NCBI GenBank assembly: GCA_029964075.1
Contig: CM057149.1
Span: 14,146,465-14,210,464 of the forward strand
Source of the DNA: Patiria pectinifera
Taxonomy: Eukaryota; Echinodermata; Asteroidea; Valvatida; Asterinidae
Direction of reading: 5' to 3'
DNA length: 64,000 bases
Shown: positions 44,894 to 56,247 of the stretch, one piece after another
Layout of the letters: every line of letters begins with the position of its first letter
Position numbering within the stretch: position 1 is the first letter of the stretch
Notes under the pieces: generated by a model
The model's database searches: none
What the model saw: only the letters and a program-made list of their open reading frames with translations
Told to the model about the DNA's origin: nothing
Translations under genes and position numbers: made by a program

Positions 44894-45079
44894 CTGCAAA
44901 TACATTTTTGAAATTCGTTAAAAACTCACCAAAGCAAAACTGCCTTAGTATTTTATAGCCAGTCGAAAACAAACCCATTGATATAATTTCGTGATAAAAC
45001 ACACTTTAATTGAAGAAACATGCTCCTTCGAGGTTCTTAAGCAAAGGTAACCATATAAAATCATTAATCCTGACATCAA

Positions 45080-45375
45080 TTATGTACAGTAAGTCTGTCC
45101 CGATCCAATGTGCCTTGTTTGGTCATCATGTATTTCCAGTACCCATGGCATGAATGACTTAGAACATGCCTTTCCCCCTGGATGAGATGCCAGTACATCG
45201 CAGGTGTACTGTCCTAATGCCTGCCCACAATTGTACCCCTGGGTCGAGAGAGGCAAGTAGAATGAAATGGCTTGCCCTGCAGCCCTGGACGAAACATTTG
45301 GCCAGCAGCTGGATTCGAACCCCGACACTGTGACCATGAGTCACGAACCCTAACCACTTGGCCACTTGGCCACAC
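45080..45375 (-). mobile_element. tRNA-derived SINE in intron 3 of the Ig gene
   Basis: On the minus strand from about 45375, an A-box-like TGGCCAAGTGG (doubled) is followed by a B-box GGGTTCGAATCC at about 45317-45306. A non-tRNA body with CCCAGGGGTACAATTGTGGG follows. The tRNA-like head does not fold into a good cloverleaf (T-stem mismatches), so it is a SINE and not a tRNA gene. Confidence 0.65.
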
Positions 45376-46261
45376 TCCCCCTAAGACATGTGCAGTGTAA
45401 AATATGCAAAAGGTAACAACATACTTTTTTTCAAAATACAAAGCATTCACAACGCTTTTTCTTTGTTTCATTTGGATTTGGTTTTAGAAAAATTTGTCAA
45501 AAACTATTTCAACTAAGTTATCAATAAAACTAAATTTCAAATCTCAAAACAAAGATTTTGTCTCACAACAGCTAAATTTTAAGTACTATACAATGTATAC
45601 GTGCGTAATACGCTACAGAAAGTTGGACAAAAAGCTAACAGTAACTAAAAATATGAACGGTATAGATTTTACATGCGGGAGAAAAAGAGGATATAGGTAG
45701 GAAACTATTGGGTCAAGTATGTATTTCAAACAAATATTTCACTCGAAAAAAAAACAATATAGCGTTTGCATGCAGCGGTTACGTTGGAAGCAGATATAAG
45801 GGCGTCCATTTTATTTCCATGGTTCTCATATATTTGCCTCTGAAGAAGGGTCAGCCGGTCAAAAAAAGAAATTAAATCTGAAGAACAAAGTTGCAGTTGC
45901 AGCCATACAGATGGCTAAATTAAATGGTTCCAAGTGCGTGTTATCTCTAGATTTGTTTATTGCAATGAGTTTATCATAAGTTGATATCATAAAATAAAAT
46001 AATACAACCATTTGGCAAGATACATTTGACTTACGTTATGTGCACCATGTAGCTCAATAAGGTTTTGGCTGCCATGACATCGACATACATATACCAGCAT
46101 TAAAATGTATAGGCCTACTACAGATATCTAATAGTATACGATGAGAAGCAGTATCCTCTTATCTTCCTGTATTCCACTGGTTGTTATACGCCTTAGTTCG
46201 CGTAAAATATGGTATTCATTGTCAACAGTTTTTCAAATAACAAGCCTGATTGCCAAAATTG

Positions 46262-46320
46262 TGTATTCATTATTGTTTTCTTTTCTTTCTTTCTTTTCTT
46301 TCTTTTTCTTTTTTCTTTTT
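46262..46320 (+). repeat. TTTC-rich low-complexity tract
   Basis: Pyrimidine-only run of TTTC/TTCTTT units within intron 3 of the immunoglobulin gene, close to exon 3. Confidence 0.7.
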
Positions 46321-46551
46321 GGTTAATGGGGTTTCAGACAGGGTCGGCGGTAATAAAAAAAAAAAGGATTTCTTTTCTTCAGCCGAAGCCCAAAAAGGGT
46401 CAGTTGGAAATGAGAACAAAAGAAATAAAAAGGGATGCCGTAATGTTAGAGAATGGTATACAAAGCGTATGAGTTGAGGCTTGAAGAGAAGGGTACAGCA
46501 CATTCTTTCAAGTTGTAGAATTAGAAAAGAGTAATAAATATCCATGCTCAC

Positions 46552-46719
46552 GTGGTGTTTGCGACGTATGGTGAGTTGTGGTGACAGTGACTGTCACGTG
46601 ACTACCATTCCTGGCGCCCAGGGCCTCCCCGTATGCTTGACATCTGTACAACGTGTCCACCTTAGTCGGTATTATTGGGATTGATGCTGAAGTACTGAAG
46701 GTGTTTAGCGAATACTCAC
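46552..46719 (-). CDS. Ig-superfamily membrane protein, exon 3 (C2 domain, second half)
   Basis: 168-base exon with phase-1 introns on both sides: acceptor TTTTAG before 46719, donor GTGAGC at 46551. It encodes the second half of a C2-like immunoglobulin domain: EYSLNTFSTSASIPIIP, then DTLYRCQAYGEALG with the F-strand Cys, then a G-strand-like HVTVTVTT and a short Thr-rich linker. Joined to exon 2 it completes one domain with paired cysteines. Confidence 0.75.
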
Positions 46720-46872
46720 CTAAAACGCACCACAAAAAGCAGATATATAATTATTTCTGAGAGATAAAAGCCAATTGCATGAACTTGCCATGCATGATTG
46801 ACATGCATGTGCATTACCAACAGAAAATACCTGCTTGACAGCTAGAGCACGTCACAAGCCAAAGTGTCGTAT

Positions 46873-48572
46873 TGTGGCGAAACCGACCCCTGACACTATT
46901 TGTGGTGGAACCGGTGAGTGGCAGAACCCAGGGGGGACTGGTCTTATTTATCCCAGGATGCTAGCCAACTCCTATTATCCCACAAAAATATTTATTAGCC
47001 TAACGAACGGGTGAGCGGCTACCCATACGCAAGGGGGGACAATTAACGAACGGCGGACTAAGCCTAGGGGCTGTTCGTTTGGTGGAAATATACCACCGTT
47101 TTGTGATTGAGTAATTAATTGAATGTAATTAGAGCAATACAAGTAGCGACAATAGGCCTCACAGTGAACTCAGGTAACCCTCACGGCAGACCTAGGTAAC
47201 CCTCAGTGAACATGGTAAACCTCACAGAGACTCTGAGTAAACCTCACAGAGACTAGTGATTCCAAAGACGATTATCGATATGATTTATACAAGAATCTCA
47301 GTCATCAATAGATTATTGTAAATAATTGCAGCTTAACAATATTCTACAATAATGCACAATAACAGCAATTAACGAGGCGATGAATATCTCACATATAGAC
47401 AGTAACCCTCACTGCTTGTAACAAGGGTCAACTGCACCCTTTGTAGTAAACGTAGCCTTAGGTAACCCTCACGGGGTCAACTGCACCACATGATAATGAA
47501 CTTATACAATATAATCCCTGATATGATCACAGTTCCAATAACCCTCACACAGATTGAGCTGTCCCAATAACCCTCACAGAGGAAAGGTAACCCTCAACCC
47601 AATTCAGCGTCAAAGCAGGCTGTACTATGTAATCCAAATAACCCTCACATGAACTGAGCGGTCACAATAACCCTCACGGGAAACCAGTTACCCTCAGAGT
47701 GAGTTATACAATATAAACCTAACGTGCAATAACCCTTACACAAAACAGGTAACCCTCACAAGTGCTCAGAACGCGACAAAGAGTAAACTCGTCAGGCAAG
47801 CTAGTTCAATGATTACGGCAATGATCGCCTTAGTCGTAAAACCCCACCGGATGGTGTCCAACCCACGACAAGCAATCTACCACCGAATCACAGTCTCACC
47901 AGCCTCTCAAACCAAGTTCTATAACTCCCAGCCCTTTTGTTCTAGCACTAATCAAGACACAATAATCAGCCTTAATTTCACGGCTAGTATTCCATCTTAA
48001 TCTTTGTCCCCAATTATCTTAGATAATCGACACTGAATAACAGACCTTGAGCTACAACTTTACTCAATATAAACTAGACAACACTTAGCTTACTGCTAGC
48101 TAAACCCAGAGCATCAACTCCCGAACCCAGCCGCACCAGAGAGTCCACCGTCAGAGATGAGCTCCTGCTCCCGACCGGGGAGTACGCAACAGCAACGAAG
48201 ACCCCAGCAACGGCACCGCGACTTCACTCGTCCCTGAACCCCGAAGCTTGGCTTCTTGCAACTTGGCAACAGCACCAGAACGCATTCCTACTGCACTGAC
48301 GCCATCTTGCGAACTAACGAGATGATCCCAGGACCCCACGCTACCACATGCTAATTCGCGCACAATCTTCCGAATACGCGATACTGATTGGTCCCTGTAC
48401 ACCATGAATTATTAATCTCCATGATCACGCAGCACAATTTATTGCTGATTGGTCCACGCGCACTTCGGCATTATAAGCACGCACCGGATGTCCTAGATCA
48501 CGCGCATAAATTATTCCTATGACCTAGACTCCTATACAAGTCTACATATACATGTACCCCTGTTTCGCCACA
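46873..48572. mobile_element. Probable solo LTR, 1,700 bp, in intron 2 of the Ig gene
   Basis: Starts TGTGGCGAAAC and ends with its exact complement GTTTCGCCACA (11-bp inverted ends, TG...CA). It is bordered by a 4-bp duplication GTAT at 46869-46872 and 48573-48576. No coding region, no internal retrotransposon domain and no second copy nearby, which fits a solo LTR, although a TIR-type DNA element is possible. About fourteen copies of a TAACCCTCAC-like motif lie at 47170-47760. Confidence 0.75.
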
Positions 48573-48811
48573 GTATTATATACTCGTGTTGGCTGGATCT
48601 ACCTGTGGAAATAAGATTATGAAAATATCTTTCTTCAATTTATTAAGAGCTCCATGAAATGTATGCCAAACGAAAAGAGACATTCAAGCATGGTACCACA
48701 AAAATATACCGCAAGCAAAGATTCTAGAATCTATAGACATCCTACAAGATTAACAACTGACTTTTATTACTTTCAAATCTTACAAGGGCTTTCGGATTCA
48801 TTAACCATGTT

Positions 48812-48894
48812 CTTACTCAGTTAACGGTAAACGTGTCGCTGATGAGTTGTGTATCGCCGTACCTCTACTCAAGCAGCCATCGGATAGCCACGGC
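48812..48894 (-). pseudogene. Dead duplicate of Ig exon 2
   Basis: Matches the 3' half of exon 2: AVAIRWLLE, then a TAG (48867-48865), then GDTQLISDTFTV, another stop, and the retained donor GTAAG. The 5' half with the B-strand Cys is missing. It lies in intron 2, downstream of the intact exon. Confidence 0.75.
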
Positions 48895-49025
48895 ATTTGT
48901 TTCTTGATGTCACTCGCATTGGAACTCAAGAGATAATTCAGAATGATGCTACAATAATTAACTAACAGGTTATTTTACTTTGGGGAGGGATGGAGCAACC
49001 TTAGATTCAGTAGTTTTATACTTAC

Positions 49026-49235
49026 TCGGTTGCACGGTGAACCTGTCGCTGATGAGTTGTGTGTCGCCATCACTATACTCAAGCAGCCATCGGAGTGCCA
49101 CAGCAGGCTTGGTATCCCGTACAATGCAGGTCAGCATTGGTTTATTGATGTCGTACGGCAACTCTGTCTCGCACGCAGTCTGGGAGATGCGTTCAGTGCA
49201 TTCAGTTACGCCGGGGAACGGCTCCTTGGGGGAAA
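49026..49235 (-). CDS. Ig-superfamily membrane protein, exon 2 (C2 domain, first half)
   Basis: 210-base exon in phase 1 at both ends: acceptor GTGAAG before 49235, donor GTAAGT at 49025. It starts with VSPKEPFPGV after the V domain and holds MLTCIVRDTKPAVALRWLL, the B-strand Cys and C-strand Trp of an immunoglobulin domain, plus extra cysteines (TEC, TAC). The acceptor area is the start of a 90-bp tandem duplication (49221-49396), so a second potential acceptor lies upstream. A decayed copy of this exon lies at 48812-48894. Confidence 0.75.
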
Positions 49236-49396
49236 CTTCACGTACAACATTTCAACATCAATACAAAATGTAGCTTTATTGACAAAATTAGGAAACGAGA
49301 TTTTAAAGTGGCTCCTTGGGGGAAACTTCACGTACAACATTTCAACATCAATACAAAATGTAGCTTTATTGACAAAATTAGGTAACGAGATTTAAA
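49221..49396 (+). repeat. Two-copy 90-bp tandem repeat over a splice acceptor
   Basis: 49221-49310 and 49311-49396 are nearly identical (starts GCTCCTTGGGGGAAACTTCA). The first copy includes the acceptor and first bases of exon 2; the second duplicates the acceptor region upstream. Confidence 0.85.
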
Positions 49397-49934
49397 GTAT
49401 CACCAAAATGTTTCCGAGACGAAACTGGTGAAAATGCTCGGGTTTCTACCTTGCATCCATCACCCAGTAGTTAAAGGTAAATCTATTATCAACTTTTAAA
49501 ATGTATCGCTGTAATTAGGTTTTTTTATGTGTAGAAGGCTCTATTTAAAAAAAAAAAAGGTCCTTTGAATACAATTAAGGACAAAGTTTTCAGACTTGCT
49601 TGTTTTTTTTTATTATTTTTTTGTTAATAACAATTAACGGTTTGCAAGAGCTGTCAGATCAATATGGAAATAATCATCAATTAAATCATCTGAATTGAAG
49701 TGAACTACATGGAAATGCCGAGCCAAGCACAGTCATAGGCTGCTGCAAAGCTTTTATTAGAAGGTTTTCAAACAATGACTGTTAAACCCCAATGGGTCTG
49801 TAAATGTCTTGTTTTATCATTTCCTTAAATGTTTCCGCCCTTCCGAAAATTGCTGGTTAAAAACTGAGTTTGACAAAACATTGCTGTTGTACAACTCGTG
49901 AACAGGATAATTTAATAATGACCAATCGACTCAC
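49397..49934. other. Intron 1 of the Ig gene
   Basis: A+T-rich DNA with poly-A and poly-T runs; no additional exon seen. Confidence 0.5.
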
Positions 49935-50352
49935 CTCTGACACGCAAATTCACGTGCCCATCAACTGGATGTATCACTTCTAACTTTGGCTTGACCCTAC
50001 AGTAGTAGTGTCCTTCATCCGAGTCGGAGACGTTCTCAATAACCAGAGAAAAGTTTCGGTTGATGTCATACACGCCCTCCGGGATGCCGTTTTGTGCAGC
50101 AACGTTCCCCAAGAAGTAGGAGATCAAGATGTTTTCATTTTGTACTCTGGGGAAGTACCAGTACATGACTTCGATCTGATCCAGCTGGATTTGTCCGGAT
50201 GTGACGAGAGGGCAGGACACCATGCCAGGATTGCCTCGCTCTAAAAAGATGGTTCCATCCCCGTTATAACTTGCTTGGATGAGATTAACCACCACAGAAA
50301 CAACTATAACGGGGATAGCATAATGGGTTAGAAACTGTAAATGCGTCATCAA
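49935..50352 (-). CDS. Ig-superfamily membrane protein, exon 1 (signal peptide and V-set domain)
   Basis: First exon of a receptor or adhesion protein of the cell surface. Residues 1-27 look like a signal peptide (IPVIVVSVVVNLIQA). A V-set-like domain follows, with Cys47, Trp65 (MYWYF), the DEGHYYC motif ending at Cys118, and a G-strand GHVNLRVR; N-glycosylation sites at about 100 and 107. A GTGAGT donor at 49934 leaves phase 1, matching exons 2 (49235-49026), 3 (46719-46552) and 4 (44893-44721). The assembled product is signal, V-set, C2-like, stalk, one membrane span: a nectin-like or two-domain immune-receptor-like layout. Partner unknown. A hAT MITE begins 12 bp upstream of the ATG. The start may instead be the second Met (50349), or an upstream exon may exist. 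Confidence 0.78.
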
Positions 50353-50363
50353 TGTCTACAGAG

Positions 50364-50683
50364 CAGTGGCGGCACCAAACTCTAAAATGGGGGCATTTGG
50401 GGGCAAAAGAAATGGGGGGGGGGGGGGCAGTCAAGAACGTGCACGCGTGCGCGTGAATGAGAAACGTACCAAACCGCAGAATTGTGTATACCAAAATGTA
50501 TAACAAATGTACGAAGACGTTGGTTGCCATACGGTCGTCTAAATGCATGTGACGTTTTCTGTCTACCAAAGAAAATAAACGTAATTAATCTATTTGTTGA
50601 TAAAGTGTTGGGAGAAACCTGGGGATGGGGAACGGGGGAAAGGAAGCAACTTGGGGGGCATGAACCCCCTAGCGCCGCCACTG
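50364..50683. mobile_element. hAT-type MITE upstream of the Ig gene
   Basis: 320-bp non-coding element starting CAGTGGCGGC and ending CGCCGCCACTG. It is flanked by a near-perfect 8-bp duplication (CTACAGAG at 50356-50363 and CTGCAGAG at 50684-50691). It includes a poly-G run at 50415-50428. Same end type as the element at 14961-15326. Confidence 0.75.
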
Positions 50684-50691
50684 CTGCAGAG

Positions 50692-51536
50692 TCAAGATAG
50701 TGGAAACCTAACTGAACAAATTATAATAATTATGAGCAAAACATGGTTGTTGTTCAGTAAAACTCTGTAAAGCGCCTCGTCTACAAAGTGCCCCCGGCAA
50801 ATTGGACTCAATTCACGCCACGGTCTCGGTTATAGACCTTATGTGTTAAGGCGGAGTTAGAGGGCAACGGTTTTGTGTCGCTTGTGAAGGCTCGTGTTAG
50901 TCTTTTGTGCGTTTTTGTAACAAAATTGGAGTAACAAAGAACAGCCTCTGAGATACCTGCAACACATAAGGCCTATGGTATGCATGCCTCTTCTTAGTCG
51001 AAGACATGTAATTTTTTACTACAACTATACTGACCATACGTTTTGCTCCACAATTAACGTTGAACCAAAAAAAAGCATCTGACTCTGTTCAAAATTTTAT
51101 AAAAAGTCAAATTTGAGTGCAAAACGGAACTGGCGCATGCGCATATTCGTATGGCCCGCATGACTGAAGTGAGCAATGGATGCCATTTACCTAGAACCAT
51201 CCACGGGGCTGCCTTGTGTGCTTGGATCATGTTGAAAAAGGATCAGTGCTGCAAAGGAATCAAATAAACTGTATTAACAAATAAGGCAAAGATCCATCGG
51301 ATTTTGTTGTTGGGAGCCACGGATGGGCCTACAATGCATGTGTGTCTACACTTTAGCTTGTTTTTTTATATATCAGCAATTTTAGGTTGTGCATATTTGA
51401 AAGCAAAATGCGAAAGAATTGAAATTTGTCATCATATAACACGATCTACGGAAAGGTTCCTTACAGGAAGTTCACCAATTAATTTGGCTTCCTTTTCTTA
51501 GTGATTCAGGGCTCTGGAGAATTCCACATGTATATA
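50692..51536. other. Intergenic, no gene
   Basis: No coding, RNA or transposon structure recognised. Confidence 0.5.
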
Positions 51537-51596
51537 CAGTTGATTAAAAAAAAGCGGAACCCAAACCCCCAAAATAATATTTCATATTTAACATAA

Positions 51597-51668
51597 TATC
51601 TCGTGCGCACGAGATAATTATCTCGTGCGCACGAGATAATTATCATTATCTCGTGCGCACGAGATAAT
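51597..51668. repeat. Palindrome array, 3 units (copy A)
   Basis: Three copies of the perfect palindrome ATCTCGTGCGCACGAGAT separated by AATT-type spacers, just inside the left end of element copy A. Confidence 0.9.
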
Positions 51669-53296
51669 TATAAGTATTAACAGAGCTTGCTGCACGTGCA
51701 GCGGACGAGTTTGTGTGTAACGAAAGCAGCGTGTCAGGCACTATACGCTATACATTTCAAGTCATATCAGTTAAAGGACGGGGATTTTTTTTAGGGGGCC
51801 GCCACCGGTGATTAATTTTGTCAAGTTTTGCCTCTTTAGGAGAGAGAAGTGTTTTATGAAAAAAAGAACCGGTACGTGCTGGCAAAAATCAGGGAATTGG
51901 TGGACAATAACAAGAAAATTGCCGACGTGAATTAAAATTGATTGAAAGGGGAAGGAAATGAGGATTTGTTGTCAGCATCAGCAGTTTGAATGGATGCGAG
52001 TCAGACGGTCTTACTCTCCCTCCTTTTTTAAACGAAGTCTCATTATGAAGAATGAGTGGGAAGTAGCGAAGGATGGTCGACCTTTAAGGTCTCTAAGGGT
52101 GGGAATAAAGTTAAAGCCCCTGCACAGAGCAATCAGTTCTATGATTGACAGCTTTTTAGCCTTCAGCAGTGATTTTCTTTGCCTCATTTTTACGTTTTTT
52201 TGCAAATTACGGGACTAGTCAGATCTTTCTCCGGCTGCTTTTGGTTGGCTTTTGTTGGTTCTCGCCATGCCCAAGCAGACTCCGATGGGTGTGTTTATAG
52301 TGGAGCTGCTTATTTTTTGGCCCAATTCGTGCACTTTGTTTTAAAAGCATGGAATTTGGCATGTGGGGTCAAAATAGGCTAGAAATCATTTTAAGGGTGC
52401 AACCTTGTATTAAAATTACCATAGACACCAGTGCTAAATGCCCATACTTCAAAATTCTTTTAAAAATACTCGGAACTCTCACATGTATATAAGCTGCACA
52501 GAAAAATGATAATGAACATGTCATCGTTCATTTCTGTTCATTTTTTGGTGGGTCGACCATTGACTTTTCGAGATATTCTCACCCAAAGACGACGTCCCCT
52601 ATTTTCCCCAAAGCGGAAAAGTAGCCATCTTGAAAAACGATCCCTCCACAACATGGCAAAACAGCGCCACTTTCGAGCCCAATAGCATCCAAAATGCTCA
52701 GAATTGGAAGCCCCAAGCCCGGGCCAGAGGTTCATTACCATATCTCTTCAATACCCCAATTTTACGGCGCTTACAACTCTCAAATATAGAATATTTTGAG
52801 GGTACAACTTTTATTCATGAGCTCGGCGGATGGATTTAGGCGTATTTACCGGTGTGCACCCCCATGGGCGGGACATTTCGCTGGTTGACGCGCACCGTTC
52901 CTTGTGTGTGACGCACGTACACCAGGGGATTTGTAATATTTACACGCAGTGGCCGCGCTTCGCGGCAAATGAATTGCAGTCAGGCAAGATGGCGTCGGTC
53001 GGTCACCCCCAACTGTACTTCCTTTGCCGGTGAGGGGGTACTTGTGAACAGAGCGGATATTGTAGTTAACCTTTATTTGCCATTCTCTTTGATCTTCCTT
53101 TTTTCGCATACTCATTGCAACTTGATTCATTAACTTTAATCGTTCTGTGACCTCTCTACTGTGCTACTTGTTATAAATTTACGCCTTGAGAACTCCCCCC
53201 CCCCCCCCCCCGATTGATGCTGATTATAATAGTGGACGTCAGGATCAAAAAGATTTGCATAAAATAGTGGCTGTATTTTTAATGTACTGCAAAGCG

Positions 53297-53352
53297 AGGA
53301 TATGCCGCCGAGGATATGCCGCCGAGGATATGCCGCCGAGGATATGCCGCCG
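53297..53352 (+). repeat. 14-bp tandem repeat, 4 units (copy A)
   Basis: Four head-to-tail copies of GAGGATATGCCGCC. The matching site in copy B has eight. Confidence 0.9.
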
Positions 53353-55685
53353 AGTGTGGACGAATAATGACGAACGCCAAGGCTATCCCTCACCCCATGG
53401 GCGTCAATCGGTAGGGGACGGGCAGGCACGGTTCTAGAACCAATATTTTGGGGGGCTAGCAGGGTGGATCCAGAATTGTTTTTTCAGGGAGGCGTGCTGA
53501 AATGTAGACCGGTTATTTTCTCCAGACACTTATAGGCCTCCGAAAATCAATAGGTGTGGGTGTGTGTGTGTGTGTGGGGGGGGGGTGGGGGTTGTCGGGT
53601 GCTCACGCCATATTTTCAATGGGGAGCGCCAATAAAATCCTAAAATCATTCACACTATATTAACTACAAATGCACCCTTGTCACGACTATTTCTTTAGGG
53701 GGAGACCGTTCGCATGTACATCAAAATCCTTCTTTTTGCTAATGCAATTTATTTTTACGGAATTTATTTTTGGGGGGGGGGGGCTAGACAACACCTCAAA
53801 AATGATATTATGATCTTTTGCTCAAAAAAAATTGTTAAAGTTGTCAGAAATTGCCTAATTAGATCGCACCACAGAGCGTCTAGATTCCAACCCGAACCCA
53901 ACGCCATTAGGACTTCGCGCTTTGCGCTCGCATTAGTTCCGATCAACAAATGTCCCCCCCCCCCCCCTTTTTGAAAAGCGATTGACGCCCTGGCTTGCCT
54001 CAACCCGCACTTTGCTAGCTTTCATACTGACATTGGACTTCGTATTATGCCTCAGCGACCTCAGCGCATACATAACTCACAACGCCGATAAATGTTCGAC
54101 AAGCCCGACTGCATCTGGCCGTACGTACTAACGCAAGCTCTGTAGTACGGGCAGACAGCCAATGCTCCCTCTGATGTCGCGATTTTGCTATCGATTTCGA
54201 TCGAGATTATCTTCTCCCAAATCACACAGGTAGGCTTGCTTTGCGTACTATGTTCACAAGTAATGTGCATTTATCAAAAATTACAAAATTCAGCCGTCAT
54301 TCAAATCACGGTACTGTACCTTTCAAACAAATGAAACCATCATTAAAGCCAATGCCACTATAGCTCGGAGCCGTCGATCGAGCCAAGCATTCCTGTACGC
54401 AGTACATGGATCATGCAAAAAGTCAAGGTTGGCAGACTAGGTCAGCGTTGCGAACCGGCAAGTTGTTTTTTGAGTGCTGATCACCAAGTGATGAATACAG
54501 GATACAGATCGGTGTGTTTTTTTTTATAATAGTCATTATGAGTCATTTATGAGTCATTTTTGTTGTTGCAATGACTCTTATTGGACAGCGGTTGGTGGTC
54601 TGATGTGGTCTGATGCATTATGTTCTACACTCCCACAGAACGTGCCATATGCAGAATGTTGGGTACAAAAAAGTCCGCGGAATGTGAGTCATTGTTACTT
54701 TTCCATGGGTTCTCATTCAACAGTGGTCTGATGTGGTCTGATCACATCCCCAAGGGCAGTCAAGATTGCAAAATGGGTTTTCATTGGACAGTGGGAAGTG
54801 GTCTGATGTAGTCTGATTCAGTACCCCCACAGCTAGGCTGGCGCAACCAGGAATTTTGGAACGGGGACAAGTCTAACCGATCGACCCTTACATGTGCATA
54901 TATCCCCAATGGACCTCTATTACCCTTTATGTTTATCAACATTTAAACACAATGACACAATAACCTGTCTCTTCCAAAAAAAGCAATTCATTGTGTGTTT
55001 TGATGGTTTGGAAAAACAAAGAAAATGACACAGAATACTTGTTTCAACAACTGTAGTACAATAACAATCCTGGTTAGGCAAACAATATGATTTATAAAAT
55101 CTTCTTTTGAAAGGACGGGCCTTCAAATGGTTTCTGTTGAATATTTTTGTAACGTCCAAACTGACATTTTATCGTTGGAGATGTTTGAAGACAATTGCGA
55201 CGACGATGCTTAAAATCGCATTTTTGGACGAAACGGGTTTTTTAGGGCCGGTCATTGTGTTTAAACAGTGATATTTTCTGAACGGGTTGAACAATTTCAG
55301 TCATTTTTTCACCTAAATGTACCTTATGAAATTGGCTTTCTAATCATTATTATTTTTGGTGCTACATAGTTTTTTAAACATGAAATATAATTTTTGGGGT
55401 TTGGGTTCCGCCTTTTTTTTTTTCTGTGTCATTTTCTTTGTTGTTCAAAACAGTCAAATCACACAATGAATTCCTTTTTTTTTTTTGGTGGACGAGGAAG
55501 GTTTTAGGGTTATTGTGTTTAAATGGTAGTATTCTTTGAACGGATTGAGCAATTTCAGTGTTTTTTTCATCTAAAAAGAGCTTATGAAATTGGCTTTCCA
55601 TTCATTATTATTTTGGTGCTAGTTATTTTTTTTAAATATGAAATATATTTTATGGGGTTTGGGTTCCGCTTTTTGACTTACCCTG

Positions 55686-56034
55686 TACTTGCTGAAATAG
55701 CATTGAAAATGTTTGTGTGCCAAGCAACCACATACATTTCAGATTCCCAATACTACTTTTTAAAAATGATTTAAAACACTTTTCATTTTGCTTTCAACTT
55801 CCCTGCCTATTGGGTTCACCTGGGCCCGGGGTTCACCATCAGTCGGTCAATGGGGTGTAAAGAGCGCATCCCCGTGTCATCGTAATAATAACATCGGAGT
55901 TGGTATTATTATTCATAATGTAAATGAATCCTGCGACTTCACTTGTTGTGTTTGTGATCTTACTTATTTTTATTTTTTTGTCAGAGGTCTGGTTATTACG
56001 GAGCCCCTAAAGGGACATCCAAAATTATTTTTTT
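55686..56034. other. Spacer between element copies
   Basis: Single-copy DNA between the right end of copy A and the body of copy B. The left end expected for copy B is not present; instead a GGAGCCCCTAAAGGGACAT segment (about 55999-56017) precedes the palindrome array. Confidence 0.55.
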
Positions 56035-56036
56035 TT

Positions 56037-56247
56037 ATCTCGTGCGCACGACATAATATCTCGTGCGCACGACATATATCTCGTGCGCACGACATAATTA
56101 TCTCGTGCGCACGACATAATATCTCGTGCGCACGACATAATATCTCGTGCGCACGAGATAATTATCACGTGCGCACGACATATATCTCGTGCGCACGACA
56201 TATATCTCGTGCGCACGAGATAATTGTCTCGTGCGCACGAGATAATT
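56037..56247. repeat. Palindrome array, 10 units (copy B)
   Basis: Ten tandem copies of ATCTCGTGCGCACGAGAT or the one-base variant ...CGACAT, with 2-5-bp A/T spacers (unit about 20-22 bp). One unit reads ATCACG. Each unit can form a hairpin. Confidence 0.9.

Larger units (their letters stand above)
51537..55685. mobile_element. TA-flanked non-autonomous element, copy A (about 4.15 kb)
   Basis: Left end (from 51537, after TA) reads CAGTTGATTAAAAAAAAGCG and continues GGAACCCAAACCCCC. The right end (to 55685, before TA) is an inverted counterpart of ~50 bp (...GGGTTTGGGTTCCGC...CCCTG). The right-end region is doubled: 55240-55420 and 55500-55690 are direct repeats, and 55422-55500 is an inverted copy of 54955-55035. 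The body matches 56250-60519 almost base for base. TA at both ends with CAG tips suggests a Tc1/mariner-like insertion habit. No transposase gene; conserved short open frames are shared only because the copies are recent. Confidence 0.75.

Noticed and set aside
45306..45375. tRNA gene
   Set aside because: A and B boxes are present, but the A box is doubled, the T stem does not pair, and a SINE-like body follows.
51958..52218. 86-codon open frame repeated at 56536-56796
   Set aside because: Both frames are conserved only because the element copies are nearly identical; no domain, no codon bias and many substitutions needed to judge selection are lacking.
56037..56247. CRISPR-like repeat array
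   Set aside because: Spacers are only 2-5 A/T bases and the repeats are palindromes in an animal genome; it is a simple tandem array.
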